Below are positions 26,383 to 34,628 of a stretch of DNA of 64,000 nt, piece by piece (the stretch's first letter is position 1; the number at the start of each line of letters is the position of its first letter). The notes under the pieces are model-generated. The model was not told where the DNA came from and did not search any database. It worked only from the letters and a program-made list of their open reading frames with translations. Made by a program: the position numbers and the translations under genes. The stretch comes from Streptomyces sp. NBC_00691 (GTDB taxonomy: Bacteria > Actinomycetota > Actinomycetes > Streptomycetales > Streptomycetaceae). The stretch lies in contig NZ_CP109007.1 in NCBI RefSeq assembly GCF_036226665.1, forward strand, positions 6,138,001-6,202,000, in the 5' to 3' direction.

Positions 26383-27119
26383 CGGCTGCGCGCGGCGGAG
26401 GTCGTCGGCCGGGCGGGCAGCGGCCGGGTCGTGGCGGGTGCCGGCGGTGCGGGGTGCCGCATTCCGACGCCGACACCGAGTTCGGCGAGCAGGGCTCCGA
26501 CGGCCCGGACGTACCAGGCCTGGAGGGCGGTGTCATCGCCGGGCAGTACGAGCAGGTCCTGACGGGTGTCGTGGACGAAGCCGTGGTCGGTCAGGAGCCG
26601 GGCCAGCGCCACGGAGTCGGGGACCGGGGTGGTCAGGGCGTCGGCGGCCCAGGTGAGGTCGACCTGCTCGGGAAGCGGGGCGTCGAGCGCGGCGGCATTG
26701 CGGCGGGCGTGTGCCAGGGCGTCCGCGTAGCGGGGGAGTAGGTGCAGGGTGGTGGCCTCGGCGGCGTGGAACGGGTCGGCGGGGACGGCGAGACCGTCGG
26801 GTTCGTGGACTCCCGCGTACGCGGCGTCGGGGAGGTCGGCGGGGGCCAGGGCGGCGACGAGGAAGCCTTCGGCCTGGCCGAGGTGGTCGATGACGAGCAG
26901 GCGGGTGTTGTCGTCGGTGCGGGTGAGGACCGCGCAGTGGGTCACGGCGTGGGAGGCGATGGCGTGGGCTGTCTGGTCCATGTCCCACACGGCGGTGGTG
27001 AGGTGGTCGTAGTCGGTACCGCCGTGGTCGGGGTGGTACTGGCTGGTCCACCGGCCGGGCAGTTCGCCGGCGAGGATGGTGGCGAAGGATTCGAGGTCGC
27101 TGGGGTCGGTGTCGTGCAA
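26379..27119 (-). CDS. Element-specific hypothetical protein, paralogue of the protein at 51717
   Basis: A 246-residue soluble protein. It shares a colinear pattern with the product of 51717-52586: an N-terminal LPGRWTSQYHPDHGG-like block, then FLVAALAPADLP and LLPRYADALAHAR, so the two are paralogues in separate parts of the element. TTG at 27119 has AAGGA five bases upstream. The C-terminal 40 residues are a Pro/Thr/Arg tail. No known domain or catalytic motif was recognised. Confidence 0.65.
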   Translation of the reverse strand: MHDTDPSDLESFATILAGELPGRWTSQYHPDHGGTDYDHLTTAVWDMDQTAHAIASHAVTHCAVLTRTDDNTRLLVIDHLGQAEGFLVAALAPADLPDAAYAGVHEPDGLAVPADPFHAAEATTLHLLPRYADALAHARRNAAALDAPLPEQVDLTWAADALTTPVPDSVALARLLTDHGFVHDTRQDLLVLPGDDTALQAWYVRAVGALLAELGVGVGMRHPAPPAPATTRPLPARPTTSAARSR

Positions 27120-27139
27120 GGCAGTCCTTGGTGCGTGGG

Positions 27140-27829
27140 TCAACGGCGTCGGGCCGGTGGCGGGGCGGCTGGCCGGGGCGGCAGTGCGGGGACGGGGCAG
27201 GGGCAGTGGACGGACGCTTCGCGTTCGTGGTCTGCGACTTCGCCGGGGCAGGGGTGGCGTGCGGGGTGGTCCTCGTGCCGGTCGGTGAGTTCGTTGCGCA
27301 GCTGGTGGAGCTGGGCGGCGATGACCGCGAGGTGGTGTCCGCTCGGGCCGCGCACGGTGGCGGCGGTCTGCCGGTCGGAGTCCTGGTCGAGGGTTTCGAG
27401 GAACTCGTCGACGGAGGCCAGGACCTGGGCGAGACCGGCGAGGACGCCGTCGTGGGAGGCGGTCAGCTCGGTCAGGACGGCTGCTGCGTCCTGGGTGGTG
27501 GAGGCCCGCCGCAGCTGGTCGGCGAGGGCGGCGACCTGAGCTCCGAGGGGCAGATAGTGGGAGGTGCGCTGGTCGGTGTCGAATTTGGCGTCGCAGGCGA
27601 CCCAGTAGCCGACTGAGCGGAGTGCGGACACCGCGGCGGTGGCGAGGGTTTCCTCGGCGGCCTGGTCGAGGCCGGTGGGGAGGCGGTGGTACTGCTCGTG
27701 TCGGCGGAGGACATGGACGAAGCCGGTGCGCTGCAGGACGCTGTGGGCCTCCGGGGCGCCTCCGTGTGCGAGGACTTCGCCGGAGTCCGGATCGCGCCGT
27801 AGTTCGATGTGGCGGTCGCTGAGCGCCAA
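27140..27829 (-). CDS. Element-specific hypothetical protein, paralogue of the protein at 49566
   Basis: A 229-residue protein. The N-terminal half (LQRTGFVHVLRRHEQYHRLP, then ALRSVGYWVACD) matches the pattern of the protein encoded at 49566-50294. The C-terminal half is helical (AAVLTELTASHDGVLAGL) and resembles 51214-51708. TTG at 27829 follows GGAGAC and begins 12 bases after a TAA that would naturally end the upstream gene. The tail is Pro/Arg-rich. Function unknown. Confidence 0.65.
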   Translation of the reverse strand: MALSDRHIELRRDPDSGEVLAHGGAPEAHSVLQRTGFVHVLRRHEQYHRLPTGLDQAAEETLATAAVSALRSVGYWVACDAKFDTDQRTSHYLPLGAQVAALADQLRRASTTQDAAAVLTELTASHDGVLAGLAQVLASVDEFLETLDQDSDRQTAATVRGPSGHHLAVIAAQLHQLRNELTDRHEDHPARHPCPGEVADHEREASVHCPCPVPALPPRPAAPPPARRR

Positions 27830-28668
27830 GCAGGAGTCTCCTTACATAGGGGGCCGTGCTCCCGTTCGTGCCGCCGGGACCGCGGCCGGGAGGCTCGGTG
27901 CCACGGCGCCCGGGGGTGCCGGCGGCCGACGGAGTTCGCGGCAGTGGTGGTGAGGTCTCGCTCGAGGTCGAACAGGCGGCGGGCGAACCACTCCAGGCGG
28001 TGACCCGCCTCGCGAAGGGGGGCCTGCGGATGCCCGGCGAGGAGCTGAGCGTGCAGCTCGACGACGCGGCGTGCGTCGGCAAGCGGGGCGGTCACCTCCG
28101 CCAGGGGAGCGCTGCGGTCGGTGGGAGTGAGCGCGCCGGGGGTGAGCAGGCCGAGGTCGCTCTCCAGGCGGCGGGCCTCGGCGGCTAGGTGACGGCGGAA
28201 GCCAGCGGGCTGGCGCTGCCAGGTGCCGTCGAGCCGGATCAGGCTGGCGATCAGGCTGAGGTGGTGTGGACGGACCTGGAAGGCGACCCATCGGCAGCCC
28301 TGTTCGTCGGCGGGGATCTCGATGCCGGCCGCGCGGGCGATGCGGTGAGCGACCTCGGACCACTCCTGCCCGGTCAGTGACCGGTCTTCGGGCGCGAGGC
28401 GGACGTCCAGGTGGAAGACCGAGCGCCGGTCCTGGCCGGGGCTCACCGCGAAGGGATACTCGAACAGCGGATCGTTGATGTGCTCCGCCCAGTCCAGCAC
28501 CGTCCACGACCCCGGTTCTCCGACGGCCGTGTACGCGTCCAGCCCCGGCCAGTAAGCCACCACCATGTCCGCGGGGAGCTTCTCCTCGTAAGAGAGCGGG
28601 GTGTCGAAGACGTCGTCGGCCAGCACAGGTCCGACGTCGCCACCCCGCTGGTGGACGCGGATGATCAC
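27472..28668 (-). CDS. Element-specific hypothetical protein with a probable 3' frameshift
   Basis: GTG at 28668 (GTGA overlap with the gene upstream) opens a frame whose first 250 residues are convincing, for example DTPLSYEEKLPADMVVAYWP and WAEHINDPLFEYP. No membrane helix or enzyme motif was seen. The frame then runs on to 27472, overlapping the next gene by 358 bases with a Ser/Thr/Pro-rich translation that looks like noise. A different frame ends naturally at TAA 27842, just before the next gene's ribosome-binding site, after an Ala/Pro tail like those of its neighbours. An indel in the G/C-run region near 27925-27945 would explain this; the true product is then about 275 residues. Confidence 0.55.
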   Translation of the reverse strand: MIIRVHQRGGDVGPVLADDVFDTPLSYEEKLPADMVVAYWPGLDAYTAVGEPGSWTVLDWAEHINDPLFEYPFAVSPGQDRRSVFHLDVRLAPEDRSLTGQEWSEVAHRIARAAGIEIPADEQGCRWVAFQVRPHHLSLIASLIRLDGTWQRQPAGFRRHLAAEARRLESDLGLLTPGALTPTDRSAPLAEVTAPLADARRVVELHAQLLAGHPQAPLREAGHRLEWFARRLFDLERDLTTTAANSVGRRHPRAPWHRASRPRSRRHEREHGPLCKETPAWRSATATSNYGAIRTPAKSSHTEAPRRPTASCSAPASSMSSADTSSTTASPPASTRPPRKPSPPPRCPHSAQSATGSPATPNSTPTSAPPTICPSELRSPPSPTSCGGPPPPRTQQPS

Positions 28669-29084
28669 CGCCCGGCCGCCTTCCCGTCCGTGGCGTGGAC
28701 GAGCTGGCCGAGGTCGGTCACCCGGTACCAGCCGAGGTCGACCTCCTGCGTGCCGACGACCTTCGGGAGGAGGAAGTCCTCCAGGGCCCGCAGGTAGATC
28801 AGGCAGTCGGGGCACCGCTTGGAGAGGTGGACGAGGTAACGGGGGTGGGCGGTGATGAACGACTGAGCGCCGCCGAGCGGGTTGCGTACCCGCCACCCGT
28901 CCTCGTCGGTCGGGGTGTGCCAGGAGGGCGCCACGACGGTCATCGACTCGCCCCACAGTTCGCCGTCGGCAACGCCCTTGATCACCACGATCTGGTCGCC
29001 GGGGGCGAAGTGGGCGTGGGTGATGTCGCGGTCGGAGGTGATCGTGTCGACGGGGGCGAACACGGGGCGGGTGGGTTCGGGCAC
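28665..29084 (-). CDS. First gene of the element operon, hypothetical protein
   Basis: A 139-residue protein beginning at GTG 29084, which has AAGGA six bases upstream. The N-terminal half is beta-rich (HFAPGDQIVVIKGVADGE), and the second half holds a CPDC motif in HLSKRCPDCLIYLRALEDF that could bind a metal or form a disulfide. No family was recognised. It is the promoter-proximal gene of the long minus-strand operon, with a palindrome 65 bases upstream. Confidence 0.65.
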   Translation of the reverse strand: MPEPTRPVFAPVDTITSDRDITHAHFAPGDQIVVIKGVADGELWGESMTVVAPSWHTPTDEDGWRVRNPLGGAQSFITAHPRYLVHLSKRCPDCLIYLRALEDFLLPKVVGTQEVDLGWYRVTDLGQLVHATDGKAAGR

Positions 29085-29148
29085 GGTGGGTCCTTCCGCA
29101 GAAAGCCGCAGGTGGCGTTGGGGGCAGGACTCCATGGTCTGGAAATCG

Positions 29149-29167
29149 GCCGGTTAGGCTAACCGGC
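29149..29167. promoter_or_regulatory. 19-bp palindrome upstream of the element operon, candidate operator
   Basis: GCCGGTTAGGCTAACCGGC is a perfect inverted repeat with a single central base. It lies 65-83 bases upstream of the first gene of the minus-strand operon. A TATATA stretch just beyond it (about 29178-29185, minus-strand reading) could be the -10 element. A dimeric repressor of the element probably binds here; no regulator gene for it is identified in the window. Confidence 0.5.
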
Positions 29168-29212
29168 GAACGTGCGCTATATATGTGCGATTTCGCGTCG
29201 GTGCGCAGGCGG

Positions 29213-29474
29213 TCAGCGGTGCGGGTTCTCGGTGCCGATGTCGGCGCTCGTGGCAGCGTCGAGCAGCTCGGGGAGGTCGGTGCCGTCGGTGTCGCGCTGG
29301 TCGATCCACCACCCGGCGCGGCTGATCGAACGGATCTTGTCCTCCAGGACGGCCCAGTCCGCCTCGTCCCAGGTGTCGTCTTCCCTGTTGGATCGACGTG
29401 TTGAAGCGGATCGAGCAGGGGTGGATGCGTGCTGAGGTGGCGTACGTTCTGGGTTCCGAGGGATCGTCTGGTGG
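29213..29474 (-). pseudogene. 3' remnant of a small gene cut by the insertion sequence
   Basis: On the minus strand the last 57 codons before TGA at 29213 read as good protein (DDTWDEADWAVLEDKIRS, then RAGWWIDQRDTDGTDLPEL). Upstream of these the translation becomes low-quality, and an apparent ATG at 29485 lies inside the terminal repeat of the insertion sequence. I therefore read it as the C-terminal remnant of a small acidic protein whose 5' end was lost when the IS arrived. No family recognised. Confidence 0.4.
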
Positions 29475-31135
29475 GGGTCTGTCAATCGAACGGGTCTGTT
29501 CCGTAGTCGGTGGTGACGGTGAGTGCCCGCCTGTGATCATTGGGCGTGCACGATGCGAACACGCTTGTGGGAACGGTGTTTTCGGGGTTGTCGGCGTTGG
29601 TCATCGAGGATGTGGCGGACGGTGGTGAGATAGTCCGGGTTTCGGCTCGGACCCGGGATATGCCCGTTCCCTGTCCGCTGTGCGGGGTGGTGACGGGGAG
29701 GGTCCACGGGTATCACGGCCGGACGGTGCGGGATGTGCCGGTCGACGGCCGACAGGTCGTGGTCCGGGTGAGGATACGACGGCTGATCTGTCCGGTCCTG
29801 GGCTGCAGGCGGCAGACCTTCCGAGAGCAGGTCCCCGGGCTCCTGGAGCGCCATCAGCGCCGCACCACACGTCTGACCGCCCAGCTCGCCGATGTGGTCA
29901 AGGAGTTATGCGGCCGGGCGTCCGCCCGGCTCACCCGGTCACTGGCCGTGCCCCTCTCGTACGCCTCCGCCCTGCGGCTGCTGCGGCGGGTTCCCTTGCC
30001 GACGGTGCGGATCCCGCGGGTGATAGGGGTCGACGACTTCGCTCTGCGGCGCCGGCACAGCTACGCCACGATCATCATCAACGCCGAGACCGGCCAGCGG
30101 ATCGAGGTACTGCCCGGCCGCGAAGCCGCCACTCTGGAAGCCTGGCTGCGCGGGCATCCGGGCATAGAGGCCGTGTGCCGGGACGGATCGGCCACCTATG
30201 CCGAGGCGGTCTGCCGCGCCCTGCCCGATGCGGTCCAGATCAGCGACCGCTGGCACCTGTGGCACAACCTCGCCGAGGCCGTCCGCAAAGAGGTCGCCGC
30301 GCACAGCACCTGCTGGGCGAAGGCGGGCCCGCCCCCGGCCGACGGCCGGCAGGCCGCCACCACCCGCGAGCGCTGGCAGCAGGTCCACGCCCTGCGCGAG
30401 CGCGGAGTCGGCCTGCTGGAGTGCGCGCGCCGCCTCAACCTCGCCTTGAACACCGTCAAGCGCTACGACCGCGTCGCCGAGCCCGAGCGCCTCATCCGCG
30501 CCCCCAAGTACCGGCCCACCCTCGTGGATCCCTACCGCGATCACCTGCGCCGACGCCGGCTGGAGAACCCGGCCGTCCCCGTCACCCATCTCCTCCAAGA
30601 GATCAGGGAGCTGGGCTACACCGGCAGCTCGAACCTGCTCGTCCGCTACATCAACCAAGGCCGCGTCGAAGCCGACCGGCCCGCACTCTCGCCCCGGCGC
30701 CTGGCCCGCTACCTGCTTACCCGCCCCGACTGCCTCAAGGACCACCAGCGAGAACGTATCGAGGCCGCCCGCGCCGCCTGCCACGAGATGACAGCTCTGG
30801 CCGACCTCATCCACCACTTCGCCGCGCTACTGGACCCCGCCGACGGCAATGCCGCCCTGCTGAGTACCTGGATCACCTCGGTCCAAGCCGAGGACCTGCC
30901 CCACCTACATGCCTTCACCCGAGGCCTCGAGAAGGACCGCGCCGCAGTCGACGCCGCCCTCACCCTCCCGCACCACAACGGCGGCACCGAAGGCGTGAAC
31001 AACAAAACCAAGCTGATCAAGCGCCAGATGTACGGCCGCGCGAGCTTCCCCCTCCTCCGCCACCGCATCCTTCTGGGCTGACCACACCCTCCGTCACCAC
31101 CGACTACGGAACAGACCCGAACGTTTTACAGTCCC
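29475..31135 (+). mobile_element. ISL3-family insertion sequence, complete
   Basis: The element is 1,661 bp with 45-bp imperfect terminal inverted repeats (29475-29519 and 31091-31135). These differ at only five positions in the outer 16 bases and are identical over the inner 29. The ends begin GGGTCTGTCAA and GGGACTGTAAA, typical of ISL3. The flanking 8 bases (TCTGGTGG on the left, GCGGTGGA on the right) are not a perfect direct repeat; only GGTGG is shared. So either the duplication has decayed or the IS took part in a recombination joining different sequences. Confidence 0.85.
29540..31081 (+). CDS. ISL3-family transposase
   Basis: A 513-residue transposase. An N-terminal zinc-ribbon-like part has CPLCG near residue 37 and a further CPVLGC near 78. 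The DDE-type domain starts at IGVDDFALRRRHSYA near residue 158, with DRWHLWHNL near 235. The family-typical C terminus GGTEGVNNKTKLIKRQMYG is present, so the enzyme is intact. TTG 29540 or GTG 29546 may be the start. Codon 123 (29906-29908) is TTA, the rare bldA-decoded leucine codon of Streptomyces, so efficient translation would depend on that developmental tRNA. Confidence 0.92.
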   Translation: MGVHDANTLVGTVFSGLSALVIEDVADGGEIVRVSARTRDMPVPCPLCGVVTGRVHGYHGRTVRDVPVDGRQVVVRVRIRRLICPVLGCRRQTFREQVPGLLERHQRRTTRLTAQLADVVKELCGRASARLTRSLAVPLSYASALRLLRRVPLPTVRIPRVIGVDDFALRRRHSYATIIINAETGQRIEVLPGREAATLEAWLRGHPGIEAVCRDGSATYAEAVCRALPDAVQISDRWHLWHNLAEAVRKEVAAHSTCWAKAGPPPADGRQAATTRERWQQVHALRERGVGLLECARRLNLALNTVKRYDRVAEPERLIRAPKYRPTLVDPYRDHLRRRRLENPAVPVTHLLQEIRELGYTGSSNLLVRYINQGRVEADRPALSPRRLARYLLTRPDCLKDHQRERIEAARAACHEMTALADLIHHFAALLDPADGNAALLSTWITSVQAEDLPHLHAFTRGLEKDRAAVDAALTLPHHNGGTEGVNNKTKLIKRQMYGRASFPLLRHRILLG

Positions 31136-31565
31136 GCGGTGGACCAAGTGCCAAGTAGCTCACGGGTACCGCGTCGGAGAACATCGGTACAGCGCTCGAC
31201 GCTCCGTGGATGATCTGCAGCATCCAGCACAGGCGGCCGCTCCGTTGGCAGGGTTCGACGGAGGGATCGGCAAGGCGGAGTGGGGCGGAAGTTCCGTAAG
31301 TTCCTGCACTGCCGGGCGCCGAGGGGCCGGTGGCGCTGTTCGACCGAGCGGCGGGCTACGGCGGTGGGTCGGACGAGGTGCAGCAGCATGTCGCTCCTCC
31401 TTGACACGCCACGTCGAAGGGGGGTGCTGCCGAAGAGCACCCCGGGGATTGGGCAGCAGACCGCAAGGGAAGTCTCTGCCCCGCGGAGCTCCACTGCAGT
31501 GGGGCCCCTGCGCCGTAGGCAACTCTGCCCGAATGCAGGGAAAGCTTCAGGGACGGAGTCGATGC
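31136..31565. other. 430-base region between the IS and the molybdoenzyme gene
   Basis: No convincing gene, repeat or RNA structure was found here. The right IS end abuts it directly, and it presumably holds the promoter of the oxidoreductase gene at 31566. Several short frames on both strands are Arg/Pro-rich and look non-coding. Confidence 0.4.
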
Positions 31566-33878
31566 ATGGTGGAACGACGCATGTCGGTTGCGACCCACTG
31601 GGGCAGTTTTGTCGCGGTGGTCGACTCCGGTCGGCTGGTGCGCATCGAGCCGAGGGGCGATGACCCGGCGCCGTCCCCCATCGGCCCCGGAATGGTGACA
31701 GCCGCCGATGACCACGCTCGCGTGTTGCGCCCCGCGGTGCGCAAGGGCTGGTTGAACGGCCTGCCGCGCGCCCACGACACGGCCAGAGGCGCGGACAGCT
31801 TCGTGGAGGTGAGCTGGGACGACGCTCTCACCTTGGTCAGTGATGAACTGTCTCGGGTGCGTTCGCAGCACGGGGACAGCGCGGTGTTCGGCGGGTCCTA
31901 CGGCTGGGCGAGTGCGGGCGCGTTCCACAACGCGCAGGGGCAACTCCACCGGTTCCTGGCTTTGGGCGGTGGATACACCGACTCGCGCAACACGTACAGC
32001 ACTGCGGCTTTGGAGGTGATCCTCCCGCATGTGATCGGCGGGCATCCGTGGAGCTACCAGTCGCGGATGCCGATGTGGGACGAGATCGCCGAGAACTGTG
32101 AGCTGGTGGTGGCGTTCGGAGGGCTGGCCCTGAAGAACAGCCAGATCAACCCTGGTGGGCTGGCCAGGCACCAGACGCAGGACCTGCAGCGCCGGTGCCG
32201 TGAGGCCGGGGTGCGGTTCGTGAACGTCAGTCCCATCCGCAGCGACGTCGCCGGGTTCCTCGACGCCGAGTGGCTGCCCGTCGTCCCCAACACCGATACC
32301 GCCGCGATGCTCGGCATCGCCCACACGATGCTGGTCAACGGGTGGCACGACGAGGACTTCCTTCGCCGGTGCTGCACCGGGTTCGACCGCTTCGCCTCCT
32401 ACCTGCTCGGCGCGCTCGACGGCACCCCCAAGGACGCTGCCTGGGCGGCGGAGATCACGGGCATCAGCCGTGACGCGATCATCGACCTCGCTCGGCGCCT
32501 GACCACCCAGCGTTCGCTCATCATGGTCAACTACGCGGTGCAGCGGGCAGACCACGGCGAACAACCGATCTGGATGTCCGTCGTGCTGGCCGCCATGGCG
32601 GGCTCGATGGGCCGGCCTGGCGGCGGCTGGGGCGCGGGTTACGCGACGATGGACGCGACCGGCGTCGCCCCGGGCCGCCCCTCGGTGGCGACGATACCGG
32701 CGGTGTCCAACCCCGTTCCGGACTTCATCCCGGTCGCGAGGATCGCCGACACCCTGCTGCATCCGGGGAAGACCATCGACTACGACGGACAGCGGCTCAC
32801 CTTGCCCGAGCTGCGCCTCGTGTATTGGTGCGGAGGAAACCCGTTCCACCACCACCAGGACCTGCACCGGTTGACCCGTGCCTGGCAGAGGCCCGACACG
32901 GTGGTCGTTCACGAAGCCTGGTGGAACACCACGGCCAAGTTCGCGGACATCGTCCTACCTGTTGCCACCGGCCTGGAACGCGACGACTTCGCCGCCGGAT
33001 TCTCCGCCCCCCACCTCGTCTCGATGCCGAAGGTCCGCGAACCAGAAGGCGAGTCGCGCACCGACCACCACATCTTCGCCGCCTTGGCCGCCCGGCTCGG
33101 ATACGAGAAGGAGTTCACCCAGTCGCGTTCCGAGATCGAATGGGTCCGGCACCTTTACGAGCAGACGAAGACAGGGCTCGGCGACGAGGCCGCCTTGCCA
33201 AGCTTCGAGGACTTCTGGCGCAGCTCCACTGCTGAGCTGCCGGCGCTGGCCGGACCGTTTCCCGGGAGCTTCGAGGCGCTCCGCTCAGATCCACAGCGTT
33301 TCCCTTTGCCGACGCCGTCGGGCCGGATCGAGATCTTCTCCGAGGAGATCGACTCGTTTGGCTACGACGACTGCGCCGGGCATCCGACGTGGTTCGAACC
33401 GACGGAGTGGCTTCACGCTGATCTGGCGGACCGATTCCCGCTGCACTTGATCTCGAATCAGCCCGCCTCACGCCTGCACAGTCAGTACGACAACGGCGGC
33501 CACAGCCTCAGCTCAAAAATTCGAGGGCGTGAGCCCGTGACGCTCAATGCGGCGGACGCCGCGTCGCGCGGCATCGAAAACGGCATGATCGTACGGGTCT
33601 ACAACGACCGGGGGAGTTGTCTCGCGGGCGCGGTGATATCGGACGACGTCATGCCAGGCGTCGTACAACTGTCCACCGGAGCGTGGTGGGATCCGGTCCA
33701 GCCGGGCCTGAGCGGAACCTTGGACCGCCACGGCAATCCGAACGTCCTCACGGCGGATCGACCGTGCTCGCGCCTGTCCCAGGGGCCGAGTGCCCTCAGC
33801 GCACTGGTCGACGTCGAGCTGTACGGCGATCCCCCTCCCGAGGTGCTCGCCTTCACACCCCCCGATCTCGAACACTGA
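31566..33878 (+). CDS. Molybdopterin oxidoreductase, biotin-sulfoxide/DMSO reductase-like
   Basis: A 770-residue molybdopterin-guanine-dinucleotide enzyme of the BisC/TorA/DorA type. The Mo-ligand Ser region is FGGSYGWASAGAFHNA near residue 105, as in Ser-ligated DMSO-reductase family members, and no N-terminal Fe-S cluster is present. Other family blocks seen are GRPGGGWGAGY near 360 and YWCGGNPFHHHQDLHR near 425, with the C-terminal barrel after 650. There is no twin-arginine signal, so it should be cytoplasmic. ATG at 31566 with GGAG seven bases upstream was chosen; ATG 31581 is possible. It probably reduces a sulfoxide or N-oxide; a link to the terpene genes is not shown. Confidence 0.88.
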   Translation: MVERRMSVATHWGSFVAVVDSGRLVRIEPRGDDPAPSPIGPGMVTAADDHARVLRPAVRKGWLNGLPRAHDTARGADSFVEVSWDDALTLVSDELSRVRSQHGDSAVFGGSYGWASAGAFHNAQGQLHRFLALGGGYTDSRNTYSTAALEVILPHVIGGHPWSYQSRMPMWDEIAENCELVVAFGGLALKNSQINPGGLARHQTQDLQRRCREAGVRFVNVSPIRSDVAGFLDAEWLPVVPNTDTAAMLGIAHTMLVNGWHDEDFLRRCCTGFDRFASYLLGALDGTPKDAAWAAEITGISRDAIIDLARRLTTQRSLIMVNYAVQRADHGEQPIWMSVVLAAMAGSMGRPGGGWGAGYATMDATGVAPGRPSVATIPAVSNPVPDFIPVARIADTLLHPGKTIDYDGQRLTLPELRLVYWCGGNPFHHHQDLHRLTRAWQRPDTVVVHEAWWNTTAKFADIVLPVATGLERDDFAAGFSAPHLVSMPKVREPEGESRTDHHIFAALAARLGYEKEFTQSRSEIEWVRHLYEQTKTGLGDEAALPSFEDFWRSSTAELPALAGPFPGSFEALRSDPQRFPLPTPSGRIEIFSEEIDSFGYDDCAGHPTWFEPTEWLHADLADRFPLHLISNQPASRLHSQYDNGGHSLSSKIRGREPVTLNAADAASRGIENGMIVRVYNDRGSCLAGAVISDDVMPGVVQLSTGAWWDPVQPGLSGTLDRHGNPNVLTADRPCSRLSQGPSALSALVDVELYGDPPPEVLAFTPPDLEH

Positions 33879-33979
33879 CACGAACCCCTTCGGCCTCTCT
33901 TCGGGATGGCTTCGTCCCTGCATCGTGGCGTGTGCAGCACAGGCTGCCCGTGTCCCGTCGAGAGGCTCTCGGCTTGCCG

Positions 33980-34007
33980 TTTGCGCTTGCGTAACGGCAT
34001 GAATACT
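33980..34007 (+). promoter_or_regulatory. Possible promoter of the EF-hand gene
   Basis: TTTGCG (33980-33985) and AATACT (34002-34007) are spaced 16 bases apart like -35 and -10 elements. Transcription would begin only a few bases before the GTG at 34018, giving an almost leaderless mRNA, which fits the absence of a ribosome-binding site. Confidence 0.35.
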
Positions 34008-34017
34008 GTGCGCGTTC

Positions 34018-34569
34018 GTGACTGCACTTCAAGACCTCAAGTACGGCCAGTGGTTCAGGGGCGCCGACGTCGACGGCGACGGATTCATCACGCAGCAGGA
34101 CGTCCGCATGATGAGCGAACGCTACGTCGCCGCCCGCCGCACCACGCCGGACTCTCCGGCCGCCCACCTGCTCACCCAGGGGATGGACGGGTTCTGGACG
34201 AACGTGATCGCCCCCATGGACCAGGACGGTGACGGGAAGGTCGATCTGCGGGAAATGACCGAAGGGTTCAAGCGGGTCCTGACCGACCCCGCCCTCTACC
34301 CGGAACAGATCGAGCCGGTCACCAACTGCTTCTTCGACCTCGTCGACCTCAACGGAGACGGCAAGATCGACCAGGCGGAGTTCCAGCAGATGTTCGACGC
34401 GGTCGCCGGCGTGCCCGGCGAGGACTGCGCCGCGGTCTTCGCCGCCTTGGACCGAGACGGCTCCGGCGCACTGGACCGGGCGGAATTCCACCAGGCGCTC
34501 ACCGAGTTCTTCTACGGCAACAACCCGAACGCCCCTGCCAACCACCTGTTCGGGAAAGTCGCCGCCTGA
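34018..34569 (+). CDS. EF-hand calcium-binding protein, calerythrin-like, four loops
   Basis: A 183-residue protein with four EF-hand loops: DVDGDGFITQQD near residue 17, DQDGDGKVDLRE near 68, DLNGDGKIDQAE near 113 and DRDGSGALDRAE near 147. All carry the Ca2+-coordinating positions; the first ends in Asp rather than Glu. This is the calerythrin/sarcoplasmic-type arrangement seen in actinobacteria, where such proteins buffer or sense calcium in the cytoplasm. There is no signal peptide. A second, more degenerate EF-hand protein is encoded at 40506-41054, so the pair brackets the terpene genes. Confidence 0.9.
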   Translation: MTALQDLKYGQWFRGADVDGDGFITQQDVRMMSERYVAARRTTPDSPAAHLLTQGMDGFWTNVIAPMDQDGDGKVDLREMTEGFKRVLTDPALYPEQIEPVTNCFFDLVDLNGDGKIDQAEFQQMFDAVAGVPGEDCAAVFAALDRDGSGALDRAEFHQALTEFFYGNNPNAPANHLFGKVAA

Positions 34570-34592
34570 CGGCTATGAGTACGGCCTGGGAC

Positions 34593-34628
34593 CTGCACGC
34601 CCACAGTAATACTGGTGTGGGCGTGCAG
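34593..34628. terminator. Hairpin downstream of the EF-hand gene
   Basis: Perfect 13-bp arms (CTGCACGCCCACA and TGTGGGCGTGCAG) enclose a 10-base loop, 24 bases after the stop codon. There is no T-run, but strong GC hairpins of this kind act as terminators in Streptomyces. Confidence 0.6.

Noticed and set aside
29467..31143. An 8-bp target duplication around the ISL3 element
   Set aside because: TCTGGTGG and GCGGTGGA are not repeats; only five bases are shared.
31126..31522. Small minus-strand genes between the IS and the molybdoenzyme
   Set aside because: The translations are Arg/Pro-rich without ribosome-binding sites or motifs.
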